A stretch of DNA of 64,000 nt from Mesonia oceanica. Its GTDB lineage: Bacteria > Bacteroidota > Bacteroidia > Flavobacteriales > Flavobacteriaceae. Of this stretch, positions 8,498 to 16,157 are shown piece by piece; position 1 is the first letter of the stretch; each line of letters opens with the position of its first letter. The notes under the pieces were generated by a model that saw nothing but the letters and a program-made list of their open reading frames with translations, searched no databases and was not told the DNA's origin. The translations under genes and the position numbers were made by a program. The DNA is taken from contig NZ_CABVMM010000014.1 of NCBI RefSeq assembly GCF_902499555.1, positions 62,001 to 126,000 of the forward strand, read 5' to 3'.

Positions 8498-9706
8498 TTA
8501 ATTATTGTTTATTCCTTCTACCAATTCTTGAAAAGCGATCGTAACTTTTTCTTTTACATCTTCAGGATAACTGTGTTGGGCTAATAATTTTTGAAAGACT
8601 TCTTGTGGTTTTAAATCTTCTAAATGTCGATGGCTTTCAAATAATTTTCCGCTTTCCCGTAATTGATTTTTAAAGGTGGCGCGGTGTTTAACAATTTCAA
8701 AATTAGGTTGTTCAAAAGTGGTTACTAATTCATCCAATTGTGCAATTAAGTTAGCGTCGTAATTTTCTTCTTTTAGTTCAACTTCAATTAAATTGGTTAG
8801 GCTTCCTTGAAGTTCAAGGTTTTTTAATTTTCCTTTAATTTCAGGAATGCTTCCGCTAATGCGAATTAATTTTCTAAAGTTTGGAATAGAAATGCTTTCC
8901 GGTTCAAAACCTTTTTCTGTATCAATGAGTAGTAATCGCTTTTCATCTTTACGTTCACTAAACGAGAGTGGGAGTGGAGAACCACTATAAAATGTGGGAA
9001 TTTGTGCACTTACACGCTGTGGTTTATGAATATGTCCTAAGGCCATATAACTAAATTCTTCACCAAACTGACTCGCTTGAAAAGCCGCTTGATTCCCGAT
9101 TTGGATATCCCGTTCGCTATCGGAAGTTTCGATGCCCGCTGCATATAAATGCCCCATTGCTATAACAGGTAGTTCAGGATAAAGACTTTTGCTTTTTTCT
9201 GCAGCTTTGCTAAAAGTTGCTTCGATGCCTCTTCGAATGGCTTCAATTCTATTTTCGTAGACTGTACCTTCTTCAATGGAGCGTAAATCGCTATCGCGTA
9301 AAAAGGGTATCGCTGCGACAATTACTTCGGTTTCTCCTTTTTTGTTCTGAAGCGGAATTAAGCATTCTTCTATTTTTGCCGGCATTCCGCCAACAATAGT
9401 TACATTTAATTCTTGCAAAATCTCTTTAGGAGCGTCGAGCATACTGGGAGAGTCGTGATTTCCGCCGGTGATAATGAGCTGGCAATTGGTTTTTCTAAGC
9501 TGAAGTAAAGCTCGGTAATATTGTTTTCTAGCTTCGGCAGAGGGATTGGCCAAATCAAATACATCACCGGAAACTAAAACCACTTCAATTTCTTGTTCTT
9601 GAATTAATGGAATTAACCAATTGATAAACAAGTTGAAATCTTCATATAAATAATGTTTATGCAGTTTTTTACCAATATGCCAGTCGGCCGTATGTAGAAT
9701 TTTCAT
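8498..9706 (-). CDS. sbcD: Exonuclease subunit SbcD (Mre11-like nuclease)
   Basis: SbcD is the metal-dependent nuclease subunit of SbcCD. The 402-residue protein begins with the calcineurin-like metallophosphoesterase domain. Metal ligands are visible in order: the DWHIG motif at residues 8-12, SGDVFD near 46-51, GGNHDS near 81-86, and the GHLYA and GHIHKPQ motifs further on. The C-terminal ~130 residues form the capping domain that contacts SbcC. It is the first gene of the sbcDC pair; the order nuclease then ATPase on the minus strand is the usual operon arrangement. Confidence 0.95.
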   Translation of the reverse strand: MKILHTADWHIGKKLHKHYLYEDFNLFINWLIPLIQEQEIEVVLVSGDVFDLANPSAEARKQYYRALLQLRKTNCQLIITGGNHDSPSMLDAPKEILQELNVTIVGGMPAKIEECLIPLQNKKGETEVIVAAIPFLRDSDLRSIEEGTVYENRIEAIRRGIEATFSKAAEKSKSLYPELPVIAMGHLYAAGIETSDSERDIQIGNQAAFQASQFGEEFSYMALGHIHKPQRVSAQIPTFYSGSPLPLSFSERKDEKRLLLIDTEKGFEPESISIPNFRKLIRISGSIPEIKGKLKNLELQGSLTNLIEVELKEENYDANLIAQLDELVTTFEQPNFEIVKHRATFKNQLRESGKLFESHRHLEDLKPQEVFQKLLAQHSYPEDVKEKVTIAFQELVEGINNN

Positions 9707-9796
9707 AAAATTGAGCTATCAAGAAAAAGAAAGTTCAATTTACAAAGTAAACTGAACGTATAAAAGTGTGCTGCGTTGCTTTTGTAAACAATTATT

Positions 9797-9804
9797 TATC
9801 TTTG
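9797..9804 (+). promoter_or_regulatory. -7 promoter element upstream of small basic protein
   Basis: TATCTTTG matches TAnnTTTG exactly and lies 13 bases before the ATG at 9818. A GTTG at 9775-9778, 18 bases upstream, could serve as the -33 element. Confidence 0.6.
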
Positions 9805-9817
9805 CTGAAAAATAAAA

Positions 9818-9973
9818 ATGGCAAAGTCAGGTGCTCAAAAAAATACAAAGAATAAAGCGAAGCATGCCAAATTGATGGCACGTAAAAAGAATAAACTTCG
9901 CCAAGAAAAAGAAAACCGAAAAGCCAGATTGAAAGAACTGACCGCTAAAATGAATACGCAAAAAGAAAATTAG
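9818..9973 (+). CDS. Small highly basic hypothetical protein (51 aa)
   Basis: This ATG-to-TAG reading frame encodes 51 residues, about a third of them Lys or Arg, with no cysteine or tryptophan (MAKSGAQKNTKNKAKHAKLM at the start). A well-formed -7 promoter element sits just upstream, which supports a real gene. The composition suggests a nucleic-acid- or ribosome-associated protein, probably a single charged helix. Its stop codon TAG at 9971-9973 interlocks with the TAA stop of the opposing acyltransferase gene (9970-9972 on the minus strand). I do not recognise a named family with certainty. Confidence 0.7.
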   Translation: MAKSGAQKNTKNKAKHAKLMARKKNKLRQEKENRKARLKELTAKMNTQKEN

Positions 9974-10494
9974 AGATCGGTTTTTCCTTTTACATGTTTA
10001 TAAAATAACTGAAGCAGTTGATAGTCTTTATCATAATTTCCGGTAGGATAAAATGCTTCTCCAATTTTCACTACTTTTTTTCCATAATCAAAAGCCACAG
10101 GAATAATGGGAACTTTTGCAGATACAGCAATCCAATAGAAACCACTTTTCCATTTTAAAACTTTTTTACGGGTTCCCTCGGGTGCTAAGGCTAACCTGAA
10201 TTCTTCTTTTTCCTCAAAAAGCTGAGCGATAGCTTCTACTTTGTTTTGTCCCTTTGTTCTATCAAGCGGGCTTCCCCCCATCCATTTTAAATAAGCGCCA
10301 AGCGGACCTTTAAATAATTCTTTTTTTGCAATGTAATTAATATCTACCTGAATGATTTTTCGGGTAAATGCACCTACGTAGAAATCATGCCAACTTGTAT
10401 GCGGAACCACGATAACTACTGATTTTTTAATGGATGGATCAAATTTTCCGTCAATTTTCCAACCCATTAATTTATTAAAAATGAATTTGAACAT
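9970..10494 (-). CDS. Lysophospholipid acyltransferase family protein (PlsC-like)
   Basis: This 174-residue enzyme belongs to the glycerolipid acyltransferase superfamily, which moves acyl chains onto lyso-lipids at the inner membrane. The catalytic HX4D motif is seen as HTSWHD near residues 32-37. The second conserved block, EGTR, is at about residues 107-110 (APEGTRKK). It is short compared with typical PlsC proteins and has no clear N-terminal membrane helix, like the small acyltransferases common in Bacteroidota whose acceptor is not known. It stands alone, convergent with the small basic protein. Confidence 0.85.
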   Translation of the reverse strand: MFKFIFNKLMGWKIDGKFDPSIKKSVVIVVPHTSWHDFYVGAFTRKIIQVDINYIAKKELFKGPLGAYLKWMGGSPLDRTKGQNKVEAIAQLFEEKEEFRLALAPEGTRKKVLKWKSGFYWIAVSAKVPIIPVAFDYGKKVVKIGEAFYPTGNYDKDYQLLQLFYKHVKGKTDL

Positions 10495-10790
10495 CTTCTA
10501 AATAATTCGGAGATAAATTTAATTTTTTTGAATTAATTATTTCCTGATTGTCTGAAATATATCATAAAAGTTACCCTAACCACAGGAATAGTTTCAGTAC
10601 TTGATTCTTCAAATTCTGTTTTTCAAATCTGTGTTATTCTAGATCAAGCCTGCTTTGTAAATAGGTAATTGCTTCATAAATAATATTTTAAAATACATAA
10701 AAATAATTAATGGTTTGTATATAATATATAAATAAAAATATATGAATTATGTTTTAGACATTTGCACCGATAAATAATTTAACACAGAAA
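10495..10790. other. Intergenic region upstream of dabB
   Basis: This 296-base gap between two divergent genes is very AT-rich, mainly over its right half. A near-consensus -7 element, GACATTTG (one mismatch to TAnnTTTG), lies at 10757-10764, 26 bases before the dabB start. The octamer TATGAATT at 10741-10748 also occurs in the lysR upstream region (15670-15677), which may reflect a shared regulator site or only AT richness. I see no gene or RNA structure here. Confidence 0.4.
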
Positions 10791-12242
10791 ATGTTCGTGA
10801 AATCTCCACAAGTAACCGCAAACAAAAACGCTACAGGCCTTTTTTCATTAGCAAACTTACTGCTTTGGGTGCTGTTTGTTACTAACCTCGTATTTCTTAT
10901 GGTTTGTTATTCAAACTTACCTGAATGGAAATTAGGAGGAGTAATTTATATCAATAGTTTTAGCTTTCTTATCTGGACAGTTGTATTATTCTTTGCGGCC
11001 CTTATTACCAGCTATTCCAAAAATTACCTTGTTGGTTTTAAATTCAGGAGAAGTTTTATTTTAAATTGTTTGGGCTTTACGCTCTCGGTAATAATTCTGG
11101 TAATAGCCAATCATATCCTGCTGTTTTTAGCCTGTTGGTTTTTTATGGGAATTTTTATGGCCAATTTAATAGGTGTCAATAAAGATTGGCCTGAGGCAAA
11201 AGCGGCAGCTAGTTATGCCCAAAAGTTTTTTCTCTTGGGTTCTTTTTGTCTTGGTGTGGGCTTATTTTTATTGGCTTGGTTCACTAGTGAGTTCACTATA
11301 GTAAAAATAAGCGAACAGGTGAGTAATTTACCTTTATTCGCAAAAATTTCAGCAGCCTTGGCGATAATATTAGCAGCCATTATTCAATCTGCCATATTCC
11401 CGTTTCAGCGTTGGTTAATGTCGGTGATGACGTCACCTACGCCTGCTTCAGCTTTAATGCACGCCGGTTTTGTGAATGGAGGCGGAATTTTATTGGCCTT
11501 CTTTTCCAGCTTGCTTTTTGCATCTCACACCTTAACCATTCTTTTTGTGATAGGTGGTGTTACCGCAGTTACGGCGCAGTTCACCAAACTTCTGCAGGTA
11601 AATATCAAGCAAAAATTAGCTTGTTCTACCATCGCACAAATGGGCTTTATGATTATGCAATGTGGTTTGGGATTTTTTAATGCGGCTGTAGCTCACCTTA
11701 TTTTACACGGCTTTTACAAGGCTTATCTATTCCTTTCTGCAGGTGAGGAAATTAAAAAAAGTGAGCCTGCTTCAAAATTAAAAATTAAAATAAAACCCCT
11801 GCAGGCTATTGCTGTTCTCATTTTTGGAAGTTTGGGAGCACTTCTGTTTTCTTTCTTAACCGGTAAAGGGACCAGCGCCGATAGCGGAATTATTTTAACG
11901 CTGGTGGTAGCCATAACGGTAGGTCAAGTAGCTTATAACATTTTTAAAGAAAAGAGCTTAACAACGTCTCAAAAAATAATTTATCCTACACTAATGTTTG
12001 TGTTAGGGATTGTTTTATATGCAGGGCTTTATAATGCTGTGACCTACTTCATGCATCCATTACCACTAACAGATCACCCTGTAGATATTTCTTGGGTACA
12101 TATTGTTTTTGGAATTATATTTTTAATCGGCTTTTTCTTAATGAAGTTAGGAGTCTATAAAAAGTTCCCCTGGCTTTACCTCAAGTTAATCAATGATTCG
12201 CAACCCTATCACAAAACCATTTTCAATTCTAAAAATAAGTAA
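10791..12242 (+). CDS. dabB: DabB: proton-conducting membrane subunit of inorganic carbon transporter
   Basis: This 483-residue polytopic membrane protein has about 12-14 hydrophobic segments and resembles the proton-conducting subunits of complex I and Mrp antiporters (NuoL/MrpA family). The central part has the conserved region with TSPTPASALMHAGFVNGGG near residues 212-230, typical of this family. There is no complex I gene nearby; the next gene is dabA, whose frame begins right after this stop. In DabAB the membrane subunit is thought to pass cations down the membrane potential and so drive the DabA carbonic-anhydrase-like site toward bicarbonate. NdhF/NuoL was considered, but the dabA neighbour decides the call. 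Confidence 0.88.
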   Translation: MFVKSPQVTANKNATGLFSLANLLLWVLFVTNLVFLMVCYSNLPEWKLGGVIYINSFSFLIWTVVLFFAALITSYSKNYLVGFKFRRSFILNCLGFTLSVIILVIANHILLFLACWFFMGIFMANLIGVNKDWPEAKAAASYAQKFFLLGSFCLGVGLFLLAWFTSEFTIVKISEQVSNLPLFAKISAALAIILAAIIQSAIFPFQRWLMSVMTSPTPASALMHAGFVNGGGILLAFFSSLLFASHTLTILFVIGGVTAVTAQFTKLLQVNIKQKLACSTIAQMGFMIMQCGLGFFNAAVAHLILHGFYKAYLFLSAGEEIKKSEPASKLKIKIKPLQAIAVLIFGSLGALLFSFLTGKGTSADSGIILTLVVAITVGQVAYNIFKEKSLTTSQKIIYPTLMFVLGIVLYAGLYNAVTYFMHPLPLTDHPVDISWVHIVFGIIFLIGFFLMKLGVYKKFPWLYLKLINDSQPYHKTIFNSKNK

Positions 12243-12243
12243 G

Positions 12244-14574
12244 ATGAAAATAACTGAATGGAAAAAATCCCTGGAAGAAATCTCTAAAATTGTAGATAAA
12301 ACTTCGCCATTATATGCTTACATCACTTCCAATCAACTTTCAGGTTTTGAGGAACATCATTTCAAGGAAGCCGTAAACAAAGCTTCTACATTTTACAATG
12401 CACAAGGATATCCTAAAGCCGAAGTATTTAAGGAAGCACTGGATAGAAAAGAACTTCACAGCCGCGAATTAGAGAATTTATTGATAGAAAATGGTTACCA
12501 AGATCCTGTGGAAACGTATTTGAAAATCCTTGATCAAACTTCTGCAATAAAAGAACAAACCGATAACCTGAAACTAAATAGATTAATGCTCAAGTGGCTT
12601 TCTATTTTTTTAGATGAAGGTTTGGCAGAATGGCCAATGCCCAACCGGGAAAAAGGCTTCTATAAAGCTTGGTTGGGTTTAGCTAAATACGATAAAGACT
12701 ATCAGATAGATAAAGATACGCCACAATCAGCCTCTATAGCTTTAGACCAATTATTTAAAAATTGTTCCGAAGAAGAAATACATCATAGCATTCAATTTCA
12801 TTTAACGAGTCTTCCAGGTTGGGTGGGATATATTAAACAACGTCAATCTTCCGACTCGGGATGGAAAGAAGAAGCACCCATCTCTATGTTAGAATATTTG
12901 GCCGTTAGGCTTACAATCGCAGAAAAATTAAACCTAAAGATAGAGGTAGTGCCTACTTTTAAAACTACCAATGAAAAACAACAGGAATTGGCTTATTTAT
13001 TTTTAAAAGCTTGGGAAATAAGCTGGCAAAAAGAGCTTGCTGAACAACTTACCCATAACCAATCACCTGAAAATAGCACTATACCAGACGCTCAGATGGT
13101 ATTTTGTATCGACACACGATCTGAGTTAATAAGAAGGAAAATAGAAGAATCAGGAAATTATGAAACATTTGGATATGCAGGTTTCTTCGGTATTGCCATG
13201 GATTATAAAAGTACAGAAGATGGATTAACAAGAAAATCCTGTCCTCCAATTTTGGATTCTGCTTACAAAGTTTTTTATCGCATAAAACAAGAACAAGAAA
13301 CTCAGGCCAAAGCTTATAAAAAGCAGCTCAAAAAAATTAAATTCAAAAACTATTTCTTTAAAAGATTGAAAAATATGCTGCCTTCTGCCTTTGGGTATGT
13401 AGAAGGAACAGGAATCTTGTACGGTTTATCTTTGTTGGGGAGAACTTTGTTGCCTACCAAATACCATCAATTAATGAATCGTGGTAAAATAGCTGCGGAA
13501 AAAAGCTACGAACCTAAACTGGGAAAAAAGGAGCATCAACACGATATTTCTTTAGAAGAAAAAGTAAATCTTGTAAAAGCAACCTTTAATTTAACGGGTT
13601 GGAAAACCTTTGCTCCAGTCATCATTTTTACCGGTCACGGAAGCCATACTTCTAATAATCCATTTGCTTCCAGTTTAGATTGCGGTGCTTGTGCAGGAAA
13701 TCCGGGAAGACACAATGCCCGAACTTTAGCTTCTATTGCTAATGAAAAAGAAGTAAGGCTAGCATTAAAAAATAATTTTGGAATCGATATACCGGAAAGC
13801 ACAATATTTCTGGGAGCCGAACATAATACGGTTACTGATGAAATAGAGATTTTTGATACCGAATTTGCTCAGGATCACAAAGAGGCGCTTCAGAAAATTA
13901 ACGAAAACTTGAAGCAAGCGCAATTAGAAGCGACTAGGGAACGATTGGGAACTGAAAAAGAGAGTTTAAAGATAGCCCACAAAAAATCAAATAACTGGTC
14001 GGAGACCAGACCAGAATGGGGCTTGGCTAAAAATGCTAGTTTTATCATTGGCCCAAGAGAGCTTACTAAAGGGCTCAATTTAAACGGCAGATGTTTTCTG
14101 CAATCTTACGATTGGAAAACAGATAAAGACGGCAGTGCGCTTTCTGGAATTATGCAAGGGCCTATGGTAGTTACCCAATGGATCAATAATCACTATTACT
14201 TTAGCACGGTAGACAATGAAAAATTTGGTGCAGGTTCTAAAATCACGCATAATATAACCGGCAAGTTTGGGGTGATGCAGGGCAATGGAAGCGATTTAAC
14301 CAAAGGTTTACCATTACAGTCCTTAAAAATGAGTGACTCAGAGATGTACCATCAACCCTTGCGATTATCGGTCGTGATTGAAACACCTATTGATAGGGTA
14401 GAAAAGATTTTAAAAGAACAACCTCACTTAAAAAGCTTATTGGATAACGAATGGATTTACTTATTGGTAATCAACCCTGAGGAAGACCGTCAAATAAAGC
14501 GTTATGCATCGGGTTTAAAATGGGAAAATCTAGATAAGAATTCGACCAAGGATGCTGTAAAGCTTGCTGTTTAA
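12244..14574 (+). CDS. dabA: DabA: carbonic anhydrase-like subunit of inorganic carbon transporter (DUF2309)
   Basis: DabA partners DabB to take up CO2 and convert it to bicarbonate in the cytoplasm. The 776-residue protein keeps all four residues of the beta-carbonic-anhydrase-like site known from Halothiobacillus DabA: C288 and D290 in FCIDTRSE, H465 in the GHGSH segment, and C480 in DCGACAG. The spacing between His and the last Cys (15) is the same as in the studied protein (H524/C539). I chose the ATG at 12244, one base after the dabB stop; an ATG at 12193 would add 17 residues and overlap dabB by 50 bases. No RuBisCO, carboxysome or other autotrophy gene is in the window, so a role in supplying bicarbonate for heterotrophic carboxylases is the likelier reading. 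Confidence 0.93.
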   Translation: MKITEWKKSLEEISKIVDKTSPLYAYITSNQLSGFEEHHFKEAVNKASTFYNAQGYPKAEVFKEALDRKELHSRELENLLIENGYQDPVETYLKILDQTSAIKEQTDNLKLNRLMLKWLSIFLDEGLAEWPMPNREKGFYKAWLGLAKYDKDYQIDKDTPQSASIALDQLFKNCSEEEIHHSIQFHLTSLPGWVGYIKQRQSSDSGWKEEAPISMLEYLAVRLTIAEKLNLKIEVVPTFKTTNEKQQELAYLFLKAWEISWQKELAEQLTHNQSPENSTIPDAQMVFCIDTRSELIRRKIEESGNYETFGYAGFFGIAMDYKSTEDGLTRKSCPPILDSAYKVFYRIKQEQETQAKAYKKQLKKIKFKNYFFKRLKNMLPSAFGYVEGTGILYGLSLLGRTLLPTKYHQLMNRGKIAAEKSYEPKLGKKEHQHDISLEEKVNLVKATFNLTGWKTFAPVIIFTGHGSHTSNNPFASSLDCGACAGNPGRHNARTLASIANEKEVRLALKNNFGIDIPESTIFLGAEHNTVTDEIEIFDTEFAQDHKEALQKINENLKQAQLEATRERLGTEKESLKIAHKKSNNWSETRPEWGLAKNASFIIGPRELTKGLNLNGRCFLQSYDWKTDKDGSALSGIMQGPMVVTQWINNHYYFSTVDNEKFGAGSKITHNITGKFGVMQGNGSDLTKGLPLQSLKMSDSEMYHQPLRLSVVIETPIDRVEKILKEQPHLKSLLDNEWIYLLVINPEEDRQIKRYASGLKWENLDKNSTKDAVKLAV

Positions 14575-14690
14575 ATCGTGTAAATCTGAGTTTTACGGAG
14601 GCTGAGTGAAACCTTTGTAAAAATTTTTATATCGAAACTTCCCTTTTCGGTACAAAATGCCAGTAATATTCTAACGCAGGTTATCATCAA

Positions 14691-14727
14691 TTTTCCTGGT
14701 TATTTAATAACTAGATAACCAGGAAAA
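14691..14727. terminator. Hairpin between dabA and lysR, overlapping the lysR 3' end
   Basis: A perfect 13-bp stem (TTTTCCTGGTTAT at 14691-14703 with ATAACCAGGAAAA at 14715-14727) has an 11-base loop. The right arm encodes part of the last residues of the LysR protein, whose stop codon sits in the loop. A's and T's flank the stem but there is no long T run, so it could be a bidirectional terminator or an RNA-stabilising hairpin. Confidence 0.6.
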
Positions 14728-15627
14728 ATTTGCTTCATTAATACTTTCAATATGTTCGGTAAGGAAATCTAAATAAGCCACACCCGCGGGCGAGAATTTT
14801 TTACCCTTTAACCAAATTAAATTCCAAGAGGTTACAATGGGTAATTTTTTGATAGGTACAATTTGTATCTGCTTGTTTTTTATTTCATTCTCCAAACCAA
14901 TTATAGGCATAATGCTATAGCCAAGTCCCGCCAAAACCGCTTGTTTTACAGCTTCGTTGGAAGTAAGCTGAATTTTTTTGGTTACCGGAATTTTATTCTG
15001 ACTTATAAATTTTTCCATTGCCTGTCGGGTAGCAGAACCTTCTTCCCTATAAATCAGAGGTAAGTTTTCAGGAATTCTTTGGCCTTTAATTGGTACTGAT
15101 TTTATAAGAGAAGGACTACCAAATAAGAAAAGTTTATTGTCTATAAATGTTCTTTTCTCGATCTGTAAATTTTCCGGTAGTACAGAAACCAAAGCAAAAT
15201 CTATCTCATTTTTTTCTAAAGATTCCAATACCTGATAACGGTTGGTTACATCCATTACCAGATTTATACCATTGTGATTACTTAAAAAAGGAGCTAAATA
15301 AAAAGGCATTACATATTTTCCTGTAGAAACTACAGCTATGGTGAGTTGTCCCACCAGCTGACCTTTAAAAGCTAAAGACTTTTGCTTCATGTTTTCAACC
15401 TCCAATAAAATTTTTTCAGCAGCTTTTGCTATTTCTTCACCATAAGGAGTAACATATAATTGTCTGCCGATAACTTCGGTTAGCGGAATATCAAACTGAT
15501 CCTGAAAATTCTTTAGTTGAATAGAAACTGCCGGTTGGGTAAGATGTAGTGATTCTGAAGCTTTAGTAATGCTTTTTAGCTCTGCTATTTTTAAAAATAT
15601 CTTTAGCTGATTTAGGGTATAGTTCAT
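14704..15627 (-). CDS. LysR family transcriptional regulator
   Basis: This 307-residue regulator has an N-terminal winged helix-turn-helix (about residues 1-60, with SLHLTQPAVSIQLKNFQ as the recognition region) and a periplasmic-binding-protein-like effector domain. I chose the start at 15627 (MNYTLNQLKIF), which matches where LysR proteins begin; an upstream ATG would add 19 residues unlike the family. It is convergent with dabBA and divergent from a 97-residue unknown gene. LysR/CbbR proteins control carbon-uptake operons in many bacteria, so control of dabBA is plausible, but its own divergent neighbour is the more usual target. An 11-base palindrome at 15671-15681 lies in that divergent gap. 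Confidence 0.9.
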   Translation of the reverse strand: MNYTLNQLKIFLKIAELKSITKASESLHLTQPAVSIQLKNFQDQFDIPLTEVIGRQLYVTPYGEEIAKAAEKILLEVENMKQKSLAFKGQLVGQLTIAVVSTGKYVMPFYLAPFLSNHNGINLVMDVTNRYQVLESLEKNEIDFALVSVLPENLQIEKRTFIDNKLFLFGSPSLIKSVPIKGQRIPENLPLIYREEGSATRQAMEKFISQNKIPVTKKIQLTSNEAVKQAVLAGLGYSIMPIIGLENEIKNKQIQIVPIKKLPIVTSWNLIWLKGKKFSPAGVAYLDFLTEHIESINEANFSWLSSY

Positions 15628-15670
15628 AAAATTAATTAATGTATCACATAGTAAATATAAATAATAACTT

Positions 15671-15681
15671 ATGAATTTCAT
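15671..15681. promoter_or_regulatory. Candidate LysR operator palindrome
   Basis: ATGAATTTCAT is a perfect 11-base inverted repeat in the 83-base gap between lysR and the divergent 97-residue gene. LysR sites usually have dyad symmetry in such a gap. The sequence is AT-rich and short, so chance cannot be excluded. Confidence 0.35.
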
Positions 15682-15710
15682 CATTATCTTTACTTCCTAA
15701 AAAAGTAAAG

Positions 15711-16004
15711 ATGGACAACTTTAATGAAGTTAAACTAATCACTGGAGAATTTAAACCTAACGAAGCTGAAGAAATTTTGTTTAGTATTATTGAAGATAAA
15801 ATTAGTTTTAATACCAGACAAATATTTAGTTATGAAGAACGTGGTCTTGATGGTGCAGAACGCTATAAAAATAGGATAGTGGAATTACAGGAATCTAAAA
15901 AGAAAGTTGCAGATATGATTAATAGTTGCAAAGCAAAAAACAAAATCTTAAGTATAGAAAGCTCAATTGTAATTAAAGAAAAACCGGAGCTTTCTACTAG
16001 TTAA
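15711..16004 (+). CDS. Hypothetical protein divergent from LysR regulator (97 aa)
   Basis: I do not recognise a named family with certainty. The 97-residue protein starts with a predicted strand (VKLITGEF), then a helix (NEAEEILFSIIEDKI), a polar turn, a long charged helix (about 50-75), and a final strand (KILSIESSIVIKEK). This alternating pattern suggests a small compact cytoplasmic alpha/beta protein. There is no signal peptide or membrane segment. It is divergent from the lysR gene by 83 bases and followed by a strong terminator, so it is a single-gene unit. Its position makes it a candidate LysR target and possible accessory to the nearby DabAB system, though nothing in the sequence proves that. 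Confidence 0.65.
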   Translation: MDNFNEVKLITGEFKPNEAEEILFSIIEDKISFNTRQIFSYEERGLDGAERYKNRIVELQESKKKVADMINSCKAKNKILSIESSIVIKEKPELSTS

Positions 16005-16062
16005 AAATTGGGAATAACTCTTTAGATGCTAGTCTGTCCAGATTACTTCTAAAGCAGATAAG

Positions 16063-16096
16063 AAAATAACAGGGCTGTATGGCCCTGTTATTTTTT
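16063..16096 (+). terminator. Rho-independent terminator after the 97-residue gene
   Basis: A 13-bp stem (AAAATAACAGGGC at 16063-16075 with GCCCTGTTATTTT at 16082-16094), a 6-base loop and following T's form a classic terminator. The A-rich left side lets it also serve the opposing receptor gene. Confidence 0.85.
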
Positions 16097-16157
16097 GGCT
16101 AATTTAAATAAAAATTGATTTTAGGGGAAGACTTATAAATAACTGTGGTTAACTAAT

